Of a DNA stretch of 64,000 bases, positions 17,627 to 27,718 are shown in pieces. The position numbers and the translations under genes are program-made. This stretch comes from Planctomycetota bacterium (GTDB taxonomy: Bacteria > Planctomycetota > PUPC01 > JACPCR01), in NCBI GenBank assembly GCA_027625095.1, contig JAQBXN010000013.1, forward strand, positions 39,825 through 103,824, written 5' to 3'. The notes below the pieces were generated by a model. The model saw only the letters and a program-made list of their open reading frames with translations. It ran no database searches and was not told the origin of the DNA. Within the stretch, counting starts at the first letter, position 1; every line of letters starts with the position of its first letter.

Positions 17627-18133
17627 TCATTTTGTCGAGATCACCCCGATCACATACCCGTCTGGATCGGCCACGAATGCTTCCTGTCCATAACCGTAAT
17701 CGATGACATCCATCACGATACGGTAACCACCCTGACGCATGCGTGCGACGGCCGCCGGGACGTCAGACACCTTAAAGTGAGGGTACATCCCCATCGCGCG
17801 AGGGCTGTAGTCAGCGGGGCCGCCGCGGCTGAACTTCCATTTTTCGGTCCAGAGGTGAATCTCGACATTGCCGGAACGCAGAACCGCGTCCTTGCCCGAT
17901 TTGCTCTTCACCTTCAGTCCAAGATAGTCCTCATAAAAGCGTAACGCCCTTTTGACGTCAGTAACTTCCAGAAGGATGTGATGAACCCCCGGCGCGGCAT
18001 CCAGGGCTGGGGGCGGGCTGGCCTCCTTCTTCCCCATTTTCAAAGGGTTGGTGCATCCTGATGCAAGCAAGGCAGAGATGCTGATTACACATAGTGATAG
18101 AAGGAACAGGCGGCGCTTCGACGTCATCTTCAT
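17627..18133 (-). CDS. VOC (glyoxalase-fold) lipoprotein
   Basis: From the ATG at 18133 the protein has 168 residues: a lipoprotein signal (KRRLFLLSLCVISISA then the lipobox LLASGC), a short linker and one VOC/glyoxalase module. The module starts with GVHHILLEVTDVKRALRFYEDYLGL and ends with AFVADPDGYVIGVIS. Conserved metal positions are seen (HH at the first strand and Glu in VEIHLW), although the terminal Glu common in this family is replaced by Val/Gly-Val. VOC enzymes include glyoxalase I, dioxygenases and resistance proteins, so the substrate cannot be named. A periplasmic, membrane-anchored VOC protein is unusual. The GAGGT ribosome-binding site ahead of 18133 favours this start over the frame opening at 18220. 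Confidence 0.85.
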   Translation of the reverse strand: MKMTSKRRLFLLSLCVISISALLASGCTNPLKMGKKEASPPPALDAAPGVHHILLEVTDVKRALRFYEDYLGLKVKSKSGKDAVLRSGNVEIHLWTEKWKFSRGGPADYSPRAMGMYPHFKVSDVPAAVARMRQGGYRIVMDVIDYGYGQEAFVADPDGYVIGVISTK

Positions 18134-18404
18134 AGCTCGGACCTCATTGTGGCAATGGTATTTGTCGGTTAATCCCCAATTCGAGTGCTTGTTCTTAATC
18201 GATGAATTGTAAAGCAGCAAGCGAGAGGGGCGAGGGGAAAGTGGGAGAGGAGACCGGCGGAAGGGAATGTATCACGCCGCAGAGGCACATCGCGGTGTTG
18301 ACGCTCCCCGGCAGTTCTCTTTTCTTGCAGAGGAGCGCAAAGACCACTCACTCTGGAGGAGCTTCGAGCTCGCGAGAGAGGTGGATTCGCTGACACACTG
18401 GACG

Positions 18405-19283
18405 TTACTCCCGCGCTCTCCCGGACTTCCGGCCTCCCTCTCTCACTTCAGGCTCATCGCTGTCCAGGGCCTTCCATACTGGTTTGGGCCGGCCTTCCCC
18501 GAAATCCCACTGCCAGCGATCTGTGTACGGGGCGCGGGCGCGGAAACCAAAGATGGTGCGCGCATCCTCGCCTGCCCTTTGCATGACATCGGGGGCCACA
18601 AGTCTTGACATGTCTGCCTCAGGTCTTACCCACGAACGTCGCCACGGGCTCATGACGGCGTAACGGGGTTCTGTTCCAAGGTGAGGGGACGCTCCATGCC
18701 AGCAGGCGATATTGAAGATGATTGCGGAGCCCTCGCCGGCCTCGACGATCTTTTCGCCTGGCACTGGCTTTTCCTTATCGACGAAATTACTCTCGATGCG
18801 ATGGCTGCCAGGAACAATACGGGTGGCACCATTACCCGCGGAGAATTCCGAAATGCAGAATACAACATTGAATCCCAGCACGTGGCTGGTAATTCGCCGT
18901 TCTTCATCCGCAGGCGCAAAAGAACGGGTTGGGCCAGTGAGTGAGCCGTCGTAATGAAGGGACTGCATTCCTGCGCCTGGAAATATCAGGTGGGCCTGCA
19001 TCGAGCTCATCACTGCATCGTGGGCAAGAAAGTGCCGAACTACGTGGAGGACATCCGGCAATTGATAAAGTCGCTCGAAAATCTGCCCCTTGTTCATGAG
19101 GTTGTAAATCTGAGCCCCGAATTCGGAGACAGAGGAATGCGAAAGGCCTTTCTCTTCTGCAACGAGTCGGTTCAGATCGCCGCGAGCTTTTTGGCACTCC
19201 TCGGCAGTCAAGGCATCGGGCAGCACGGTGAAACCATCAAGCTGGATACGAAGGACATGGGCTTCAAATTGTTCCTGGGTCAT
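18405..19283 (-). CDS. Phytanoyl-CoA dioxygenase (PhyH) family protein
   Basis: This 292-residue Fe(II)/2-oxoglutarate-dependent oxygenase has the iron-binding HxD as LHYDGS, the distal His in IACWHGASPHLG and the 2-oxoglutarate-binding Arg region in RYAVMSPWRRSW. A double-stranded beta-helix core (NVVFCISEFSAGNGATRIVPGSH) lies between them. PhyH-family enzymes hydroxylate small organic substrates; the substrate here is unknown. It lies directly downstream of the heparinase-like lyase on the same strand. A TTG start at 19310 would overlap that gene by 14 bp. The ATG at 19283, with an AGGT purine run 8 bp upstream, leaves a 13-bp gap and is preferred. Confidence 0.9.
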   Translation of the reverse strand: MTQEQFEAHVLRIQLDGFTVLPDALTAEECQKARGDLNRLVAEEKGLSHSSVSEFGAQIYNLMNKGQIFERLYQLPDVLHVVRHFLAHDAVMSSMQAHLIFPGAGMQSLHYDGSLTGPTRSFAPADEERRITSHVLGFNVVFCISEFSAGNGATRIVPGSHRIESNFVDKEKPVPGEKIVEAGEGSAIIFNIACWHGASPHLGTEPRYAVMSPWRRSWVRPEADMSRLVAPDVMQRAGEDARTIFGFRARAPYTDRWQWDFGEGRPKPVWKALDSDEPEVREGGRKSGRARE

Positions 19284-19296
19284 GGCAATACCTGTT

Positions 19297-21066
19297 TCAC
19301 TTGATTTCAAAGGTTAGCACCATCTCCTTATCCAGGTTGGAGGGTCTGAAGACTATCCGGGTAATGACCTCGCCACCCCGGCCCTCCTTTGACTCTTCTT
19401 CCATGCGATTTATGGAGAATGTTCCTTCCGCTTTGGCCCGGATGGTCAGCCCGTTCGTTTTTGATCCCAGGCGTACTTCACGGCCCTTGGCGACGATTTT
19501 TGCGTTCTCAAAAGTTACGAATGCCTCTTCAACTGATTTCGGTTGCCGGGAAAACGAATACGCGTCTTTGAGCGTGAGTTGGTTGTGACTTGCATCGAGT
19601 TCGAGCGTCCGCCGAAGCGAATTTACAGTCCCTTTGGGGTAAGCGTGAGTCATATCGATGACTGCGATCTTGTGGTCGTCTCCGTTGAGATTTTCCACCG
19701 TCAGGGTGCCAAAGAATTCCGCACCAGCCTTCTGTTGGGTGCCGTTGATGATCGGCACCGAATGCCCCAGCGAATTGCAGTGAAGGATCTCGTAACGGCG
19801 AGAGGAAAAGGTCTTCTTCGAGTAGACCGGCCCGCCGGGATCGACGAGATGCAGTTTTCCCTGTCGGTAAACGATGAAGCTGCCGATGTCGTTGTGGTTG
19901 TGTGGGACACCGTTGTTTCCCGCCAGGGCCATCACGGTCATCTGCGAGGGCCCCGGCTTGCCCCGCAGCTTCACCTGGCCGAGAGCTGGCAGGTAGTAGT
20001 CTTGGTTGTCAGGTTTGCCCGATGTCTTTCGGCCGTCATAAAGCGCGAGTTCGTGATTCTCGCCGATTTTCGGTGATCGGTTCGGATTGGTTAAACAGAG
20101 CTCGAAGAGTTCAGGTACGTCGTAAAACTCGTTGATGATATGGGCGTGCCGATAAGGGACGTACCCGTGGCTCGAATCGGCGAACGTGGAACGAAACCTT
20201 CCCTCGATGTGTGCGGCCAGCGGGTATCGGCAGATGCGTTCGATTTTTTCGTCCTGCATGATGTTCAGTTCACCGCCCGTCTTGAGGTGGAGCGCATGCG
20301 CGGTAAACAGGTAATGCCCGAATCCGTACGCCCAATAGGCGGGGCCCTCTTCGCAGCCGCCGTCGTCGGCAAAGCCGTCGACGGCATAGGTCATGTTTTG
20401 AATGGCCGCATGGGTCATGTGCGCGAGCACGGCCGGATCGTCGATCTCATACAGGGCCGTACGGACAATCTCGCCGTTGCAGACGTGATTCCAGTTCATG
20501 CGGACCGTCTTCCAGAAATCGACATTGTGGTAATTCCAGAAATTCTGAAAAATTCGTTTATCGATCTCGGATGAAACTCTGTCGCGTACTTCCTTCTCAA
20601 GTTTGTCTCCGATGATGTGCAGAAGCTCCGACAGACTCGCCGCAAGCATCGCCGAGCCCAGGTCAATCGAACGGCCTTCGTGGGCGGCCATGATCCATGT
20701 GAAGTCGTCACAATACGCCCAAAGCAAATCCTGAAGGTAATCCAGATCGGCGGAAGGATGGCCAAGCCACAGCGCGGTTCCGGCAAGGCTCAATTCGCGG
20801 CGGCGTTGGCCTTCTTTATTCTGATGAATCGTGCGATCTCCGTTGCGCTGATAATTCCGAAAGTCGGAGCGCTTGATAGCGGGGATGTCCTTCGATGGAT
20901 CGAGGCTGGCTGTAATGTCATCCCAGATGCCGTTTTTCTTCGCGTTACGCCGGGCACGTTGAACACATTTCTTGTCGATCAGGTAAGGGACGGGCGAGCG
21001 ATCCTGACTGCGTCGATAGATGCCAGCCAGGTCATTCATTGTGATGTCACGGAGCAGCATTTTCAT
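19297..21066 (-). CDS. Heparinase II/III-family protein
   Basis: This 589-residue protein has the complete heparinase II/III architecture: an N-terminal alpha/alpha toroid (about 90-330, with NWNHVCNGEIVRTAL and DGFADDGGCEEGPAYWAYG) followed by a C-terminal beta-sandwich. The sandwich contains VPHNHNDIGSFIVYRQGKLHLVDPGG, the family's catalytic His/Asn/Tyr region. Such lyases cleave uronic-acid-containing polysaccharides by beta-elimination. No signal peptide is evident at the chosen ATG (the frame opens 2 codons earlier at a TTG), so export is unclear. It is cotranscribed with the PhyH gene 13 bp downstream. It is a paralogue of the truncated gene at the window start only at family level. Confidence 0.88.
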   Translation of the reverse strand: MKMLLRDITMNDLAGIYRRSQDRSPVPYLIDKKCVQRARRNAKKNGIWDDITASLDPSKDIPAIKRSDFRNYQRNGDRTIHQNKEGQRRRELSLAGTALWLGHPSADLDYLQDLLWAYCDDFTWIMAAHEGRSIDLGSAMLAASLSELLHIIGDKLEKEVRDRVSSEIDKRIFQNFWNYHNVDFWKTVRMNWNHVCNGEIVRTALYEIDDPAVLAHMTHAAIQNMTYAVDGFADDGGCEEGPAYWAYGFGHYLFTAHALHLKTGGELNIMQDEKIERICRYPLAAHIEGRFRSTFADSSHGYVPYRHAHIINEFYDVPELFELCLTNPNRSPKIGENHELALYDGRKTSGKPDNQDYYLPALGQVKLRGKPGPSQMTVMALAGNNGVPHNHNDIGSFIVYRQGKLHLVDPGGPVYSKKTFSSRRYEILHCNSLGHSVPIINGTQQKAGAEFFGTLTVENLNGDDHKIAVIDMTHAYPKGTVNSLRRTLELDASHNQLTLKDAYSFSRQPKSVEEAFVTFENAKIVAKGREVRLGSKTNGLTIRAKAEGTFSINRMEEESKEGRGGEVITRIVFRPSNLDKEMVLTFEIK

Positions 21067-21208
21067 GGGCAAAGAGTAATGAGTAAGAATGAAGTCTTAT
21101 CTGATTCCGGCAAAGTTAAGCAAATGAAGGGTATACGGAGGGTTTACGAATTCGAGGGCAAACGAATTTGGGGTCTCGATACCGCGTAAGTGCCACCACG
21201 GGACTGTT

Positions 21209-24200
21209 CTACTTCAACGTGGCCATGAACGCGATCACATCGCGAATCTCGCGTTTGGTGAGGATTTTATCCATCGCCGGCATGGGGGAGATGCTTGAAG
21301 GTTTCATTGCTTCGATACTCGTCTTGGGGATTTCGATGATGCGGTTGTCCCTGGCTTTAATGACGAGCTTATCTTTTGTTTCGCTGGTGACGGTTCCTTC
21401 GAGTTGGATGTCGTCTTTTAAGAGAAAGAGCGTTGTGCCAAAGTTTTCTGCAATAGCGGCGCTTGGATAGATCAGGGATTCGAGCATGAATTCCCGGTTA
21501 TGCAGTGAGGCGATATGGGTGAGATCCGGTGCGGCTTTTCCGCCCTGACCTTTGACCGAGTGGCACACGTAACACTGGGCCCCCGGTTTGGTTTTGAAGA
21601 TCATCTCCCCCTTTTGAGCGTCTCCCCCTTCGAGTGTGGCCCGGTATGACGCAAGCTTGTCGTCAGGGGGCAGGGAATCGTTATACCGCTGAACGTAAAT
21701 ATCAAATTCCGGCGTCTTCCTGTTTTCCGCAGCTTCCAGCAGGTCGAGCTGAATGTCAGTAGGAACTTGGTCCTCGATCAGCTTTTCCATCCATTTTGAG
21801 AGCACCTTCGATGCCGCGGCCTGCTCGATGGCGGCGAGCAGTTTGATCGCATTCTGTTTTTCCGGGATGTCCACACCCTTGGGTCTTGCCTTGGCGGTGA
21901 TGGGTGCCATTGCCTGGCCGAAGGTGTACACGTCAATCTCACTGAAGAATGTCGACTCCACCATGCCAGGCCAAAGCTGGGGAACATCCCAGAGGAGGTA
22001 CCTGTAGGTACCAATCGACCCGTGGGGCGCGAGAATACTCGAGCCGTGTATGCCACCTTCGCCCAGCGGTTTGGTGTCGATTTTTTCGATCTTCTGCCAT
22101 TCAGGACTCAGCCTTGGAGATTCAGCGTCCGGCAGCCGTTTGGAGTTCGAGCCATAGAGGGTGAAGACCTGCTGGGCCCGATTCGTTTTGTGCCATGAGT
22201 AGGTATTGATGCGCGTGATGGCAACGTGCGCTTGCAGATCCATGATGAATCGAGCCTGTTTTTCATCCAGCCAGGTGCTTCGGTCTACATCGTCCTCATG
22301 GCGCGCCCAGAGGCCATCATTCAGGCGGGGAAGTAATTCGCCCTTGGCGCCGGAGAGCTTGTGCGGCATGGCAAACGTCTTCACCCATTTCACGGTCACA
22401 CCGTATTGCGACTTGATGTCTGCGTAGTCGTTGTCGCTGGGCATTCCGATAGTCAGCTGTTCCCATTTATTCTGCACCCGATCTGTCGCGATGCTGAGAC
22501 CTTCCTTGCGCAGAACCGCGTCGATGGATCTGACAGCCTGGTTGGGATGTACCTCGGCAAACAGTTCGAGCGCTTCGATACGCATGCGCTCGTCAGGATC
22601 GTGCACCAATTTCTGAAGAATTCCCGCGAGCTCAGGTATGCCTTTCTGCTTGAGCTGTTTGATGGCTTCGATGCGGACATCAAGGTTTGCGTTTTGGTTT
22701 TGCACAAGGCTCTTGTAAGTGCCTTCGTCGAACTTGAGCTGGAACTGTTCGGCCATACTCATCGCTTTCGCCAGAATCACGCCTTCGCCGATTTGCATAA
22801 GCGAGGTCAGGCCGGGCTGTACGCCGGGGATGATGTCCGCAAGCTTTCGAGACGGCAGCGGGCGGTGGACACCAGTAATGCGATCAACCGGGGATGGATG
22901 TTCCCACTTGGCAAGGAGGTCGAGCGCCTCCAGACGAATATCGTTCGGAACATTATCGCTGGCCGCCAGAATGGATAGCCACTTCGCATTCTCCGGCCGT
23001 CCCAGGCGATAGTTTGCGTTCAAAATGCGGAGATACAGGATGGGCTCTGCTTCTTCTTTCTTGATGATGTATCGATGAATCTGCCAGGCAAGCTCGTGCA
23101 TGGCATCGGGGATCGGCACGTCATTAATCGCCCGGGCTGCCTCGGCAAAAATTGTGCTGTCCGCGTCGTGCAGGAACTCAGCAATCCGGGGATCTCTCAG
23201 CCTGCGCAGCACGAGGACAATGGCTCTGCGTACTGCGGGCGATGAATCTTTCGCATGCTTCAGGAGGCCTGCATTGTCACTAATCAGGTAGAGGCCCATG
23301 ACACCTGCATGCCGCAGGTAGGCATCTTTATCCGCATTCTCCCGGAGCATTTCGAAGAGCGGATCGATGGCGGGATGATAATCCAGTTGGCCCAGTGCGA
23401 TGGCTGCGTGGAAACGCACTCGCAGGTTTTTGTCTTTGAGCAAAGGGACGATTTGAGTGGCAGCAGAGGTGTGAGCTTCTTCCCCCAGCACCTTGGCGGC
23501 CTGGGCCCTGATTTCAAACTCTGGATCGGTCAGCAATTCGGAAACATAATCGAGGGCGAGCGAATCCTCACGGCCGATCTGCCCGAGGCCCCATATACTG
23601 TGCAACCGCGTGAAGAGCTTTTCGCCGGTGCGGGCGGCCTTCACCAGAAACTTAATGCCCCCCCGGCCTCGCGCAGCGAGGCCGAATTGGGCGCGTTGCC
23701 GTACTCGCTGATCGGCGTGTGAAAGAAGGTCAAGAAGCTCTTCGTTGCTCCGGTGCCCGAAGCCCTCGTAAAACAGATTTGCCGTCTGGTTAAGGGCAGG
23801 ATGGTTGGCTCTCTTGGGATCGTGAATGGTGTAGATGCGGCCACTGTCCGAAGCCTCCATGGTATTTATCCAATCCGAGATGTACATCTTACCGTCGTAT
23901 CCAAACGCGGCGTCAGTAGGCAAGATGTTCCAGATGAATTGCCGGGTATGTTCGATGCCGTAGCTGGCGCCCATGGGCATCAGCTTGAAGGTCTCGATCC
24001 CGCTGCGGACGGGCGAGCCCATGAAGCTGCAGACGAAGAAGTGTTCGTCATAACCAGGCAGGCTGATGCCCGGATTGAAAACAAAACCGCAGGGCCCACC
24101 GGCCACGTAATCCAACGCGGGCAGTACCCACGCAGGCTGGCCGGCGAAGTGCCGCTTCCACATGCCCTCGGCAAACCAGGGGTTGGACTGCATGGGATCG

Positions 24201-25675
24201 TTTTCGAGTCCGATGAGGCCCTTGAACTCATTCTGATAGCTCATATTCCAACCGGATTCACCGCCGTACACGATATGCACCAGCCGGTCGTCATCACCGC
24301 CACCCTGATTGTTATCCGCGGTGAACAGGTTGCCGTAATTGTCGAAAGCGAGGTCGACCGCGTTCCTGAGCCCGGTGTGATACAGCTCAATGTCGGAGCC
24401 ATCCAGATTGCACCGAAAGACCGCTCCACCACCGGGCGCGGAAAGGCGACGGCCCTCCCTGGTAACAAGATTGTACCCGCGGTCGCCTATGCCAAAATAG
24501 AGTCTGCCATCCGGGCCAACCGCGAGCCCGTGCATATCGTGCCCGCGCAGCGAAACCCGGACACCGAAGCCGTCCTGAAGAGATTTTCGTACTTCGGCGG
24601 TGCCGTCATCATCCTTATCTTCGAGAACCCAGAGGTTAGGGATGCAGGTGAAGAAAACCTTGCCGTTCCAGGCCAGCAGGCCCGCGGCTGTGCCATCAAG
24701 CGGATGATTGAATCCACCGGCCCAGACGAAGGATTTATCAGCGAACCCGTCGCCGTCGATATCGTCCAGCCGGCGAATGAGTTCTTCATATTCGGTGTAG
24801 TAGCTCATGGGGACCACGTGCTGCCATTTCTTGTACATGGCCATGCGGTCCTCGACCTTCTGGGAGGCAATGTCGTCGTTGATCCAGAAGACCCGATAAC
24901 GGTTATCGTCAATGCCGCGTAACTGCCGATGGGATTCAGCAACATAGAGCCGATTCTGTTCGTCGAAGCAGATAGAGACTGGATTCGCGAGCTGGGTTTT
25001 GTCGGCAAAGAGATTTACCTCCAACTCCTTTGGATACAGAAACTCGTTGATAGCGCTGCGACCGTCTTCCACTGAAGCCCAGTGTGGGGCGTCGTCCACT
25101 TTATGTGTGAATGTCTCCTTTTCCGGACTGTCTGACTGGAGGATGCTATCGACCAGGATGTGCCCCCAGCCACCATCTTTGTCATCCAGAATTTCGATGC
25201 GAGCGACCTGGCCAAAGAATCCCTTGACGTCCCACAACCTCCACAGTAGCTGTTCGGAAGATCGGCCCGTGGCGGTCCGGACGACTTTGTCATCGATGCG
25301 CAGATTGACGCATGCCTGATCAGGATGCATGCCGCCGCCCACAAGTAGCTTGATGTAGTGTCGTTGAATTTTGAATGCTGGTGAGAGCAGCCTGCCTTTG
25401 GCTGCATCTTTGCCGAGATAGCTGTTCGCCAACCGGTTGCCCCGGTAGCCGGTAACCTTGCTCTGCCAGGGCAAGGTTCCCTCGGCTGGTGCGGTTCCGA
25501 AACACTCCCCCTCGACAGTCCACAGCTCGTACGAAGTCCCTTCAAAGTCGGTAATCAAAATGTCCTGCCGAGCTGCCTCCGCCGTACCGGTGTGCGGCTC
25601 AGCGCTCAGGAGAGCACAGATGGAGATGGCAAAGACAGGTAATGTCATGTATCGCCTGAGAGGGCCCAAGATCAT
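21209..25675 (-). CDS. PVC-type multidomain heme-binding dehydrogenase with HEAT repeats and C-terminal cytochrome c
   Basis: From the ATG at 25675 the protein has 1,488 residues. An RR-containing signal sequence (hydrophobic MTLPVFAISICALLSAEP) comes first. Next is a beta-sandwich of the type attached to secreted PVC proteins (DFEGTSYELWTVEG to GGWGHILVDSI). A six-bladed PVC dehydrogenase propeller follows (PVSICFDEQNRLYVAESHR, GHDMHGLAVGPDGRLYFGIGDRG, HTGLRNAVDLAFD). Then come HEAT repeats for about 330 residues, a discoidin-like segment (about 1075-1240) and a cytochrome c domain with CYVCH, Pro and Met ligand regions. The architecture is characteristic of this superphylum. It probably oxidises sugars or alcohols in the periplasm, passing electrons to the heme, but the substrate is unknown. 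An alternative start at 25648 would still keep the signal peptide. Confidence 0.92.
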   Translation of the reverse strand: MILGPLRRYMTLPVFAISICALLSAEPHTGTAEAARQDILITDFEGTSYELWTVEGECFGTAPAEGTLPWQSKVTGYRGNRLANSYLGKDAAKGRLLSPAFKIQRHYIKLLVGGGMHPDQACVNLRIDDKVVRTATGRSSEQLLWRLWDVKGFFGQVARIEILDDKDGGWGHILVDSILQSDSPEKETFTHKVDDAPHWASVEDGRSAINEFLYPKELEVNLFADKTQLANPVSICFDEQNRLYVAESHRQLRGIDDNRYRVFWINDDIASQKVEDRMAMYKKWQHVVPMSYYTEYEELIRRLDDIDGDGFADKSFVWAGGFNHPLDGTAAGLLAWNGKVFFTCIPNLWVLEDKDDDGTAEVRKSLQDGFGVRVSLRGHDMHGLAVGPDGRLYFGIGDRGYNLVTREGRRLSAPGGGAVFRCNLDGSDIELYHTGLRNAVDLAFDNYGNLFTADNNQGGGDDDRLVHIVYGGESGWNMSYQNEFKGLIGLENDPMQSNPWFAEGMWKRHFAGQPAWVLPALDYVAGGPCGFVFNPGISLPGYDEHFFVCSFMGSPVRSGIETFKLMPMGASYGIEHTRQFIWNILPTDAAFGYDGKMYISDWINTMEASDSGRIYTIHDPKRANHPALNQTANLFYEGFGHRSNEELLDLLSHADQRVRQRAQFGLAARGRGGIKFLVKAARTGEKLFTRLHSIWGLGQIGREDSLALDYVSELLTDPEFEIRAQAAKVLGEEAHTSAATQIVPLLKDKNLRVRFHAAIALGQLDYHPAIDPLFEMLRENADKDAYLRHAGVMGLYLISDNAGLLKHAKDSSPAVRRAIVLVLRRLRDPRIAEFLHDADSTIFAEAARAINDVPIPDAMHELAWQIHRYIIKKEEAEPILYLRILNANYRLGRPENAKWLSILAASDNVPNDIRLEALDLLAKWEHPSPVDRITGVHRPLPSRKLADIIPGVQPGLTSLMQIGEGVILAKAMSMAEQFQLKFDEGTYKSLVQNQNANLDVRIEAIKQLKQKGIPELAGILQKLVHDPDERMRIEALELFAEVHPNQAVRSIDAVLRKEGLSIATDRVQNKWEQLTIGMPSDNDYADIKSQYGVTVKWVKTFAMPHKLSGAKGELLPRLNDGLWARHEDDVDRSTWLDEKQARFIMDLQAHVAITRINTYSWHKTNRAQQVFTLYGSNSKRLPDAESPRLSPEWQKIEKIDTKPLGEGGIHGSSILAPHGSIGTYRYLLWDVPQLWPGMVESTFFSEIDVYTFGQAMAPITAKARPKGVDIPEKQNAIKLLAAIEQAAASKVLSKWMEKLIEDQVPTDIQLDLLEAAENRKTPEFDIYVQRYNDSLPPDDKLASYRATLEGGDAQKGEMIFKTKPGAQCYVCHSVKGQGGKAAPDLTHIASLHNREFMLESLIYPSAAIAENFGTTLFLLKDDIQLEGTVTSETKDKLVIKARDNRIIEIPKTSIEAMKPSSISPMPAMDKILTKREIRDVIAFMATLK

Positions 25676-25929
25676 TCTGGGGTCTGCTTCAAAACAGCTC
25701 TTGAAGGCCCGTTGATGCCGGGAAGGTATTTGTTCTCGTATCGGTTCCTGCCGTCGGGCAGCCTGAAACATATCTGTATAAGGTACCGGGTAAGTTTCAC
25801 CACCCGGACTGATTCAAGCAGGGAAGTCGGTCTGTATTTATGAGCTTGTGCATCAGGTCCGGTCCGTCGCCGTCGCCCTCCAGATTCCATCCGTAAGCAG
25901 TTCCGGCACGTCGGGAAACCACTTGGGAC

Positions 25930-27447
25930 TCAGAGGTTCCCCGGCAACACCAGAAAACTGTCGAAATCCGGTGAAGCGGCGGAGCCGCGGCAGGGAATGC
26001 TGAGAGCGGCGCCATCGAATGTTCCCTTCAGGATCGGTTTGGCCATGTCGATTCGCTGAATGATATCGAGTGTGTTGTAGATGCGGTAAGACTGACCTTC
26101 TTTCAGTGTGGTACTGAGATCGACTGCTACGGCTTTGAGGCCATCCCAGTTGAAGATGCCGATGTTCGCCCGGCCTTTTTCGTAGCGGTTGGGGAAGGCG
26201 AACACCTTCGTTCCGGTCGGACGTCCGTTCTTTCCTTGATGGAACTCACCAGTCTTATCGAGTCCCAACTTCTGCCACTCCTCGAAATCCAGGAGGTCGC
26301 CTTCGGCTACCTTTTCTGTTTTCGCGTATCGAAACAGCTTCGGTTTGCCGTTCGCGAAGTAGGTATTCCCGTCAATCTTGTAACCGCTCAGATCGGGCTT
26401 TGTGTCGCTGTTCACTCCGGAACCAGTTGGGCCGGAACTGACTTCGACCAGAACGTTCGTTGCCCAGATGGTGTTGCCTGTCACCGTCATGTTCTTCCAA
26501 CGTCCCAGCGAAAGCCCGAAGAAGGCGCCCATAAGATAGTTGTCGCGGCATTCTCCGGTCTGGTTCACCACGTCACGGTACGCTGATAGCCGGGCGTTGG
26601 GCCGCCAGGCATCCAGATCGCGTGGCTGGTAACCGATGTTCCCGACCATTCGGATGCGTTCGGCAGCGGGGTAACCGGCAACAAGATAGTTATCCATGCC
26701 CTGCCCCTCCTTATAGTTTCCGGCGAGAGTGCAGATGTTCTCGATGATGTCGAAACCCTTCACCTGACCAGCCTGGGTGTAAACGTGAATGTTCCAACCG
26801 CAACCGCGGTAGGCGATGTTGTGCATGAACGTTTTAGTGCCGGTCTCGTTTTGTGAATAGAAACAATGGCCATGCCCGCGGCCGGTTTCTTCCAGGTAAC
26901 CGAAGTCGTGAATAAGGTTGCCGTAAAGTTCAAGATTCGTTGAAGGGCTCCAGCAACCAGTGCCCATCGCGCCGCCAAATATGTTGCAGTTGATCACCTT
27001 TGAACTTTCGCCCCGCAACGCGTTCAAGGCTGTGGGAACCTGGTGTGTCTTCTGCCACGGATCCCATTTGAGGTCGCCGATCTCCAGGCCAATCAGGTGG
27101 GTATGCGAACTGACCAGTTCGACCGCGCCATTCAGGTGCGCTACGTCCCCGGGCGCGTGTGTGACTATAATTGGTTTATCCTCGGCGCCCGTCAGTTCGA
27201 CATGAAAGGGGATACGCTTGATGCCGTCCATTTTGCCCTCATACACACCTTGCGTCAGGTAAATCGTATCGCCAGGCTTCACGGATTGTTTACCCGCCAG
27301 GGCTGAGATGGCATCCCAGGGAGAGTCTTTCGTCCCTTTCGCATCAGGGCTTCCATTTGGTGCGACGTAATATTCGGTAGCTGACAGCAGTTGCGACTGG
27401 ATCAGGGCGAAGAGAAGGGATGTGACGAAATGTTTGCTCTGCATCAT
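25930..27447 (-). CDS. Secreted right-handed parallel beta-helix protein
   Basis: From the ATG at 27447 the protein has 505 residues and a signal peptide (MMQSKHFVTSLLFALIQSQLLSA). The start of the mature protein (TEYYVAPNGSPDAKGTKDSPWDAISAL...VKPGDTIYLTQGVYEG) is the classic entry to a parallel beta-helix, as in polysaccharide lyases and DUF1565 proteins. Repeated short strands with Asn/Gly turns follow for about 300 residues, and a C-terminal jelly-roll-like tail ends in FDSFLVLPGNL. Lyase or glycosidase activity is plausible but catalytic residues are not definable by eye. It lies upstream of the PVC dehydrogenase gene (255-bp gap), in the same direction. Confidence 0.85.
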   Translation of the reverse strand: MMQSKHFVTSLLFALIQSQLLSATEYYVAPNGSPDAKGTKDSPWDAISALAGKQSVKPGDTIYLTQGVYEGKMDGIKRIPFHVELTGAEDKPIIVTHAPGDVAHLNGAVELVSSHTHLIGLEIGDLKWDPWQKTHQVPTALNALRGESSKVINCNIFGGAMGTGCWSPSTNLELYGNLIHDFGYLEETGRGHGHCFYSQNETGTKTFMHNIAYRGCGWNIHVYTQAGQVKGFDIIENICTLAGNYKEGQGMDNYLVAGYPAAERIRMVGNIGYQPRDLDAWRPNARLSAYRDVVNQTGECRDNYLMGAFFGLSLGRWKNMTVTGNTIWATNVLVEVSSGPTGSGVNSDTKPDLSGYKIDGNTYFANGKPKLFRYAKTEKVAEGDLLDFEEWQKLGLDKTGEFHQGKNGRPTGTKVFAFPNRYEKGRANIGIFNWDGLKAVAVDLSTTLKEGQSYRIYNTLDIIQRIDMAKPILKGTFDGAALSIPCRGSAASPDFDSFLVLPGNL

Positions 27448-27718
27448 GTTTATTCGACCAATTCGGGATGAGATTGGGATGGCCATTGCATCGCATTTGA
27501 TCAGTCAAGGAACAAACGGACTCAGCAGGCCTCGCAGATGGATCTGGATATCACCATTCAAGCGCACTTCTCTAACATACAGCTACAGACCAACATCCTG
27601 AATGTTCCTGGAGCAATTCTACTAGCAAGGCTTCCGATTGTCTGGTGGTCATCCCAGAGATGGTGGGTGCCAGCGCTGTCTGGGAAAGAAACGTCAGATG
27701 GGAGTAAAGAGTGCCAAC

